From contig PCTT01000032.1 in assembly GCA_002771585.1 (NCBI GenBank), positions 1,018-31,968 of the forward strand: DNA of 30,951 nt, read 5' to 3'. The notes beneath the pieces were generated by a model. The model was not told the origin of the DNA. It made no database searches and was given only the letters and a program-made list of their open reading frames with translations. Shown one piece after another: positions 27,977 to 30,951 of the stretch (position 1 is its first letter; each line of letters starts with the position of its first letter). The stretch comes from Candidatus Campbellbacteria bacterium CG22_combo_CG10-13_8_21_14_all_36_13 (GTDB lineage: Bacteria > Patescibacteriota > Minisyncoccia > Phycocordibacterales > PCTT01). Made by a program: the position numbers and the translations under genes.

Positions 27977-30631
27977 ATGCAAGACAAAATTACAGTAAAA
28001 GGTGCTCGCACCCACAACTTAAAAAACATAACAGTTGAAATGCCTAGAAACAAAATGATTGTTTTTACTGGTCTTTCTGGTTCAGGAAAATCTTCACTTG
28101 CTTTTGATACTATTTTTGCAGAAGGACAAAGGCGTTATGTTGAGTCTTTATCTGCTTATGCTCGTCAGTTTCTAAATCAAATGCAAAAGCCCGATGTGGA
28201 TGAGATTACAGGTCTTTCTCCAGCAATATCAATTGATCAAAAATCTAGATCAAACAATCCACGATCAACCGTGGCAACTATTACTGAAATTTATGACTAC
28301 CTTCGTATTCTTTATGCAAGAGTTGGTACACCACACTGTCTTATTTGTGACAAACCAATACAAAGACTTTCTAATGAAGAGATACAAAAGATGATTCTTG
28401 CTGAAATAGATTCGTCAATTAAAAAAGGTGATACTACTCATGTGGAAATTATGAGCCCGATTGTTCGTGGAAGGAAAGGGGAATACTATCAATTACTATA
28501 TGATCTTTTGGGTAGAGGATATACAGAAATTTTTGTAGACGGTATACACCACAATCTTCGTGAGCAGATAATTCTTTCGAAAAACAAAAAGCACGAGATA
28601 GATATTATTGTTGATAAAATACTTATTTCAGATTTTGCTACTGATAAAAAGTCAGCACAAGAAAGATTGCGTGAATCAATAGAAAAAGCACTTGATGAAG
28701 CTGATGGTCTTGTAAGATTTGTTTTTAACAAAGACGCACACCATACTGGTAAAAAAACAAATGAAATAGGAACTTTAATATCGTCAAAGTTTACATGTCC
28801 AAATGATGGATACTCTTTCCCAGAGATAGAGCCTAGACTTTTTTCTTTCAACTCCCCTTATGGTGCTTGCCCAGATTGTAACGGACTAGGCACAAAACAT
28901 TTTTTTGGTGATGAGCCATGTGATACATGTAATGGTGCAAGATTGAGACCTGAAGCAATGCATATATTTATTAAAGAGAGAAGAGAAAGTGGAAGGGGGA
29001 AGGGTGATACGAATTCAAAAAAACAAGACGAAAAAGGGAAGAGATTTAATATTGTGAACTTCACAGATCTTTCTATTAAAGATGCATTAGAGCTTGTAAA
29101 CAACCTTGATCTTACAGAACAACAAAAAGAAATTTCAAAAGTTATAACAAAAGAAATTGAGGATCGTATCAGGTTTATGAAGGATGTGGGTATTGAATAC
29201 ATCACCTTAAATAGGCGAGCCAATACTCTTTCTGGCGGTGAAGCTCAGCGTATTAGACTTGCATCACAGCTTGGTTCAAAGCTCGTCGGTGCTCTTTATG
29301 TGCTTGATGAGCCTACAATTGGTCTACATCAGAGAGACAACGAAAGATTGGTGAATACTCTTACAAACTTACGGGACATGGGAAATACAATAATAGTTGT
29401 AGAGCACGATGAGGATACAATTTTTGCCTCAGATTATATTGTAGACATTGGGCCTTTGGCTGGCATACATGGAGGTGAAATAATTGTAGCTGATTATTTA
29501 GCTCCGCTTTTGGAAGCAAAGACAAATAAGTCTGGATCCATCACCCTTGATTATTTAAGGGGCGATAAAAAAATTGAATTGCCAGAGGTGAGAAGAGAAC
29601 GACCAAAGGGTGAATTAAAGATTAAAGGCGGTAATGTATTTAACTTAAAAAATGTGAATCTAGAAATTCCACTTGGTAGGTTTAATGCTATTACTGGAGT
29701 ATCTGGCTCTGGAAAGTCGTCTTTGATGTATGAGATTATTCATAAAAATCTAAGAGCTCGTTTTGACAGGAGATATAGGACTGCGACAGTATATAATTGT
29801 AAAAGTTTTTCGGGGACAGAGTATTTGTCTCGAGCGATTATGATAGATCAATCTGCAATAGGGAGAACGTCTCGCTCAAACCCAGCAACATACACTGGTG
29901 CGTTTAATCATATTCGTGATTTGTTTGCATCTACATCTGAGGCTCGCGTGCGAGGATGGAAGCCTGGAAGATTTAGTTTTAATGTGAAAGGAGGAAGATG
30001 CGAGGCTTGCGAAGGAAAGGGAGAAATAGCTGTAGAGATGCATTTCTTACCAACAGTATATGTACCTTGTGATATTTGTGGAGGCAAGAGATTTACAAAG
30101 GAAACTCTAGAGGTGAGATATAAAGAAAAGAATATTTATGAAGTACTCAATATGACCATTGAGGAAGCCTTAACTTTTTTTGAAGATATACCAGCAATAT
30201 ACGACAGAATAAAAACATTAAACGATGTTGGGCTTGGATACTTGGTGCTTGGACAATCAGCAACCACTCTTTCTGGGGGTGAAGCTCAGCGTGTAAAAAT
30301 ATCTTCAGAACTTTATAGGTCACACGTACAAAAAACAATCTATCTTCTTGATGAGCCTACAGTCGGTCTTCATTATGAAGATGTAAAAAAACTTATTGAG
30401 ATATTACAAAAACTTGTTGATGAGGGAAATACAGTGATCGTGATTGAGCACAATCTAGATTTGATTAAATGTGCGGATTATGTGATTGATCTTGGGCCAG
30501 ACGGCGGAGAGCATGGTGGAATGGTTGTTGGCAAAGGAACTCCAGAAGAGCTTACTATTGAAAAAAAGTTTCCAAAGTCTTATACAGGAAAATATTTAGA
30601 TAAGATTTTAACAAGAGATAGAAGAAAATAA
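27977..30631 (+). CDS. uvrA: UvrABC excinuclease subunit A
   Basis: The damage-sensing ATPase of nucleotide excision repair. The 884 residues contain both ABC modules: Walker A GLSGSGKS (32-39) and GVSGSGKSS in the second half, signatures NTLSGGEAQR and TTLSGGEAQR, and Walker B regions YVLDEPTIGLH and YLLDEPTVGLH. The zinc modules are CPND...CPDC (274-301), with Asp277 in place of one usual Cys, a further CDTC pair (315-318), and the complete CEAC...CDIC module that binds DNA. It is some 55 residues shorter than E. coli UvrA. The ATG at 27977 fits the canonical KITVKGARTHNLKNI start. uvrB is upstream on the same strand. Confidence 0.98.
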   Translation: MQDKITVKGARTHNLKNITVEMPRNKMIVFTGLSGSGKSSLAFDTIFAEGQRRYVESLSAYARQFLNQMQKPDVDEITGLSPAISIDQKSRSNNPRSTVATITEIYDYLRILYARVGTPHCLICDKPIQRLSNEEIQKMILAEIDSSIKKGDTTHVEIMSPIVRGRKGEYYQLLYDLLGRGYTEIFVDGIHHNLREQIILSKNKKHEIDIIVDKILISDFATDKKSAQERLRESIEKALDEADGLVRFVFNKDAHHTGKKTNEIGTLISSKFTCPNDGYSFPEIEPRLFSFNSPYGACPDCNGLGTKHFFGDEPCDTCNGARLRPEAMHIFIKERRESGRGKGDTNSKKQDEKGKRFNIVNFTDLSIKDALELVNNLDLTEQQKEISKVITKEIEDRIRFMKDVGIEYITLNRRANTLSGGEAQRIRLASQLGSKLVGALYVLDEPTIGLHQRDNERLVNTLTNLRDMGNTIIVVEHDEDTIFASDYIVDIGPLAGIHGGEIIVADYLAPLLEAKTNKSGSITLDYLRGDKKIELPEVRRERPKGELKIKGGNVFNLKNVNLEIPLGRFNAITGVSGSGKSSLMYEIIHKNLRARFDRRYRTATVYNCKSFSGTEYLSRAIMIDQSAIGRTSRSNPATYTGAFNHIRDLFASTSEARVRGWKPGRFSFNVKGGRCEACEGKGEIAVEMHFLPTVYVPCDICGGKRFTKETLEVRYKEKNIYEVLNMTIEEALTFFEDIPAIYDRIKTLNDVGLGYLVLGQSATTLSGGEAQRVKISSELYRSHVQKTIYLLDEPTVGLHYEDVKKLIEILQKLVDEGNTVIVIEHNLDLIKCADYVIDLGPDGGEHGGMVVGKGTPEELTIEKKFPKSYTGKYLDKILTRDRRK

Positions 30632-30672
30632 GGGGTATTAAATCACAACGCAGGTACATCGCTAATAAAAAA

Positions 30673-30700
30673 GCGACCTCAGTCTAGAGACTGAAGCCGC
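30673..30700 (-). terminator. Terminator of the HAD gene
   Basis: A stem with core TCAGTC-TAGA-GACTGA and outer GCG/CGC pairs is followed on the minus strand by TTTTTT. It starts 18 bases after the HAD stop codon. The long T run makes it a good intrinsic terminator. Confidence 0.8.
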
Positions 30701-30718
30701 GTGCATTGTGAAAACCCA

Positions 30719-30951
30719 TCAAAGAAGTTTTTCTAAAATTTCATCCCAACTAAATACCCTTGTGATGTTCTCCGGCAGAGTTCCCTGATTCCATGGTGTA
30801 TCAAACAACAATGCAGGTATCTTTTCTTGACACACTGTTTTAGCATGCTCTAATGAGTCGTCGATAAAAATGTAAATTCTGGGGTGAAATGCAACTCTGG
30901 TTGCTAATCACTTCAATATACCATACTCTCTCGACACTTCATTTGCGCTCC
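30719..30951 (-). pseudogene. HAD-family phosphatase (nucleotidase-like), interrupted, N-terminus outside the window
   Basis: The C-terminal 62 codons encode IYIFIDDSLEHAKTV, PALLFDTPWNQ and ITRVFSWDEILEKLL, the third HAD motif (Asp-Asp) and tail of small 5'-nucleotidase-like enzymes. Upstream in the same frame lies SANEVSREYGILK, which looks like the preceding helix of the family, but a TGA at 30908-30910 separates the two. The roughly 40 bases between them form an imperfect palindrome and would add residues absent from relatives, so a hairpin insertion bringing a stop is likely. A sequencing error or initiation after the stop are alternatives. A good terminator follows the gene. Confidence 0.65.

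Noticed and set aside
30908..30910. TGA read as glycine (as in Gracilibacteria or Absconditabacteria)
   Set aside because: No conserved gene in the window has an internal TGA, while msrB, the second Nudix gene and the 33-residue ORF end with it.

Overview
The window looks like a chromosome segment of an AT-rich, genome-reduced bacterium, most likely Candidate Phyla Radiation / Patescibacteria (Parcubacteria-like). This is an inference from gene content and protein style: a Gmad2-domain gene next to a membrane-anchored FG-GAP-like protein, a DnaX without zinc module or tau tail, very compact spacing, single-gene core functions, and -10 hexamers that sit only 6-7 nt before start codons. Genes end in TAA, TAG or TGA and conserved genes contain no internal TGA, so the standard bacterial code fits.

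Layout. 1-1946: the 3' part of GMP reductase converges on a CPA2-type cation/proton antiporter. 2114-2961: a RAYT transposase flanked by its own REP hairpins. 2996-5217: a leftward four-gene set (Gmad2 protein, anchored hypothetical protein, MsrB, Nudix). 5492-7195: small leftward genes (membrane protein, alkyltransferase-like protein, YdeI/OmdA-like protein, second Nudix). 7265-7508: tRNA-Gln followed by tRNA-derived repeat debris. 7602-12673: leftward genes for a VanX-like dipeptidase, DnaX, Dus, FtsQ and SerS. 12713-17428: rightward dprA, topA and rel. 17437-18483: orphan parB. 18585-18666: tRNA-Leu. 18816-22082: divergent murB and murA-miaA. 22024-23081: an accessory patch with a TonB-N-terminus-like mini gene, an unknown 96-aa protein and a candidate small RNA. 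23082-26923: FKBP isomerase, tgt and uvrB. 26924-27524: a long inverted-repeat element and a leftward operon of three tiny membrane proteins. 27610-30631: a zinc-ribbon protein and uvrA. 30719-30951: the end of a HAD phosphatase gene interrupted by a stop codon.

The genes cover DNA repair and topology (UvrA, UvrB, ATL, DprA, TopA, DnaX, ParB), peptidoglycan and division (MurA, MurB, FtsQ, VanX-like), translation and tRNA modification (SerS, Dus, MiaA, Tgt, two tRNAs), stringent response (Rel) and protein repair or folding (MsrB, FKBP).

The most unusual points are: a Tgt in which three of four zinc ligands are replaced; a DnaX without its zinc module; hairpin DNA inserted in frame in dus and, with a stop codon, in the HAD gene; a perfect-arm inverted-repeat element after uvrB and another inverted repeat ending on the topA start codon; a tiny-membrane-protein operon between uvrB and uvrA; a TonB-like mini gene with a terminator-like hairpin inside its reading frame; and a promoter-plus-terminator unit that looks like a free small RNA. 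I saw no CRISPR array, rRNA or intact integrase.
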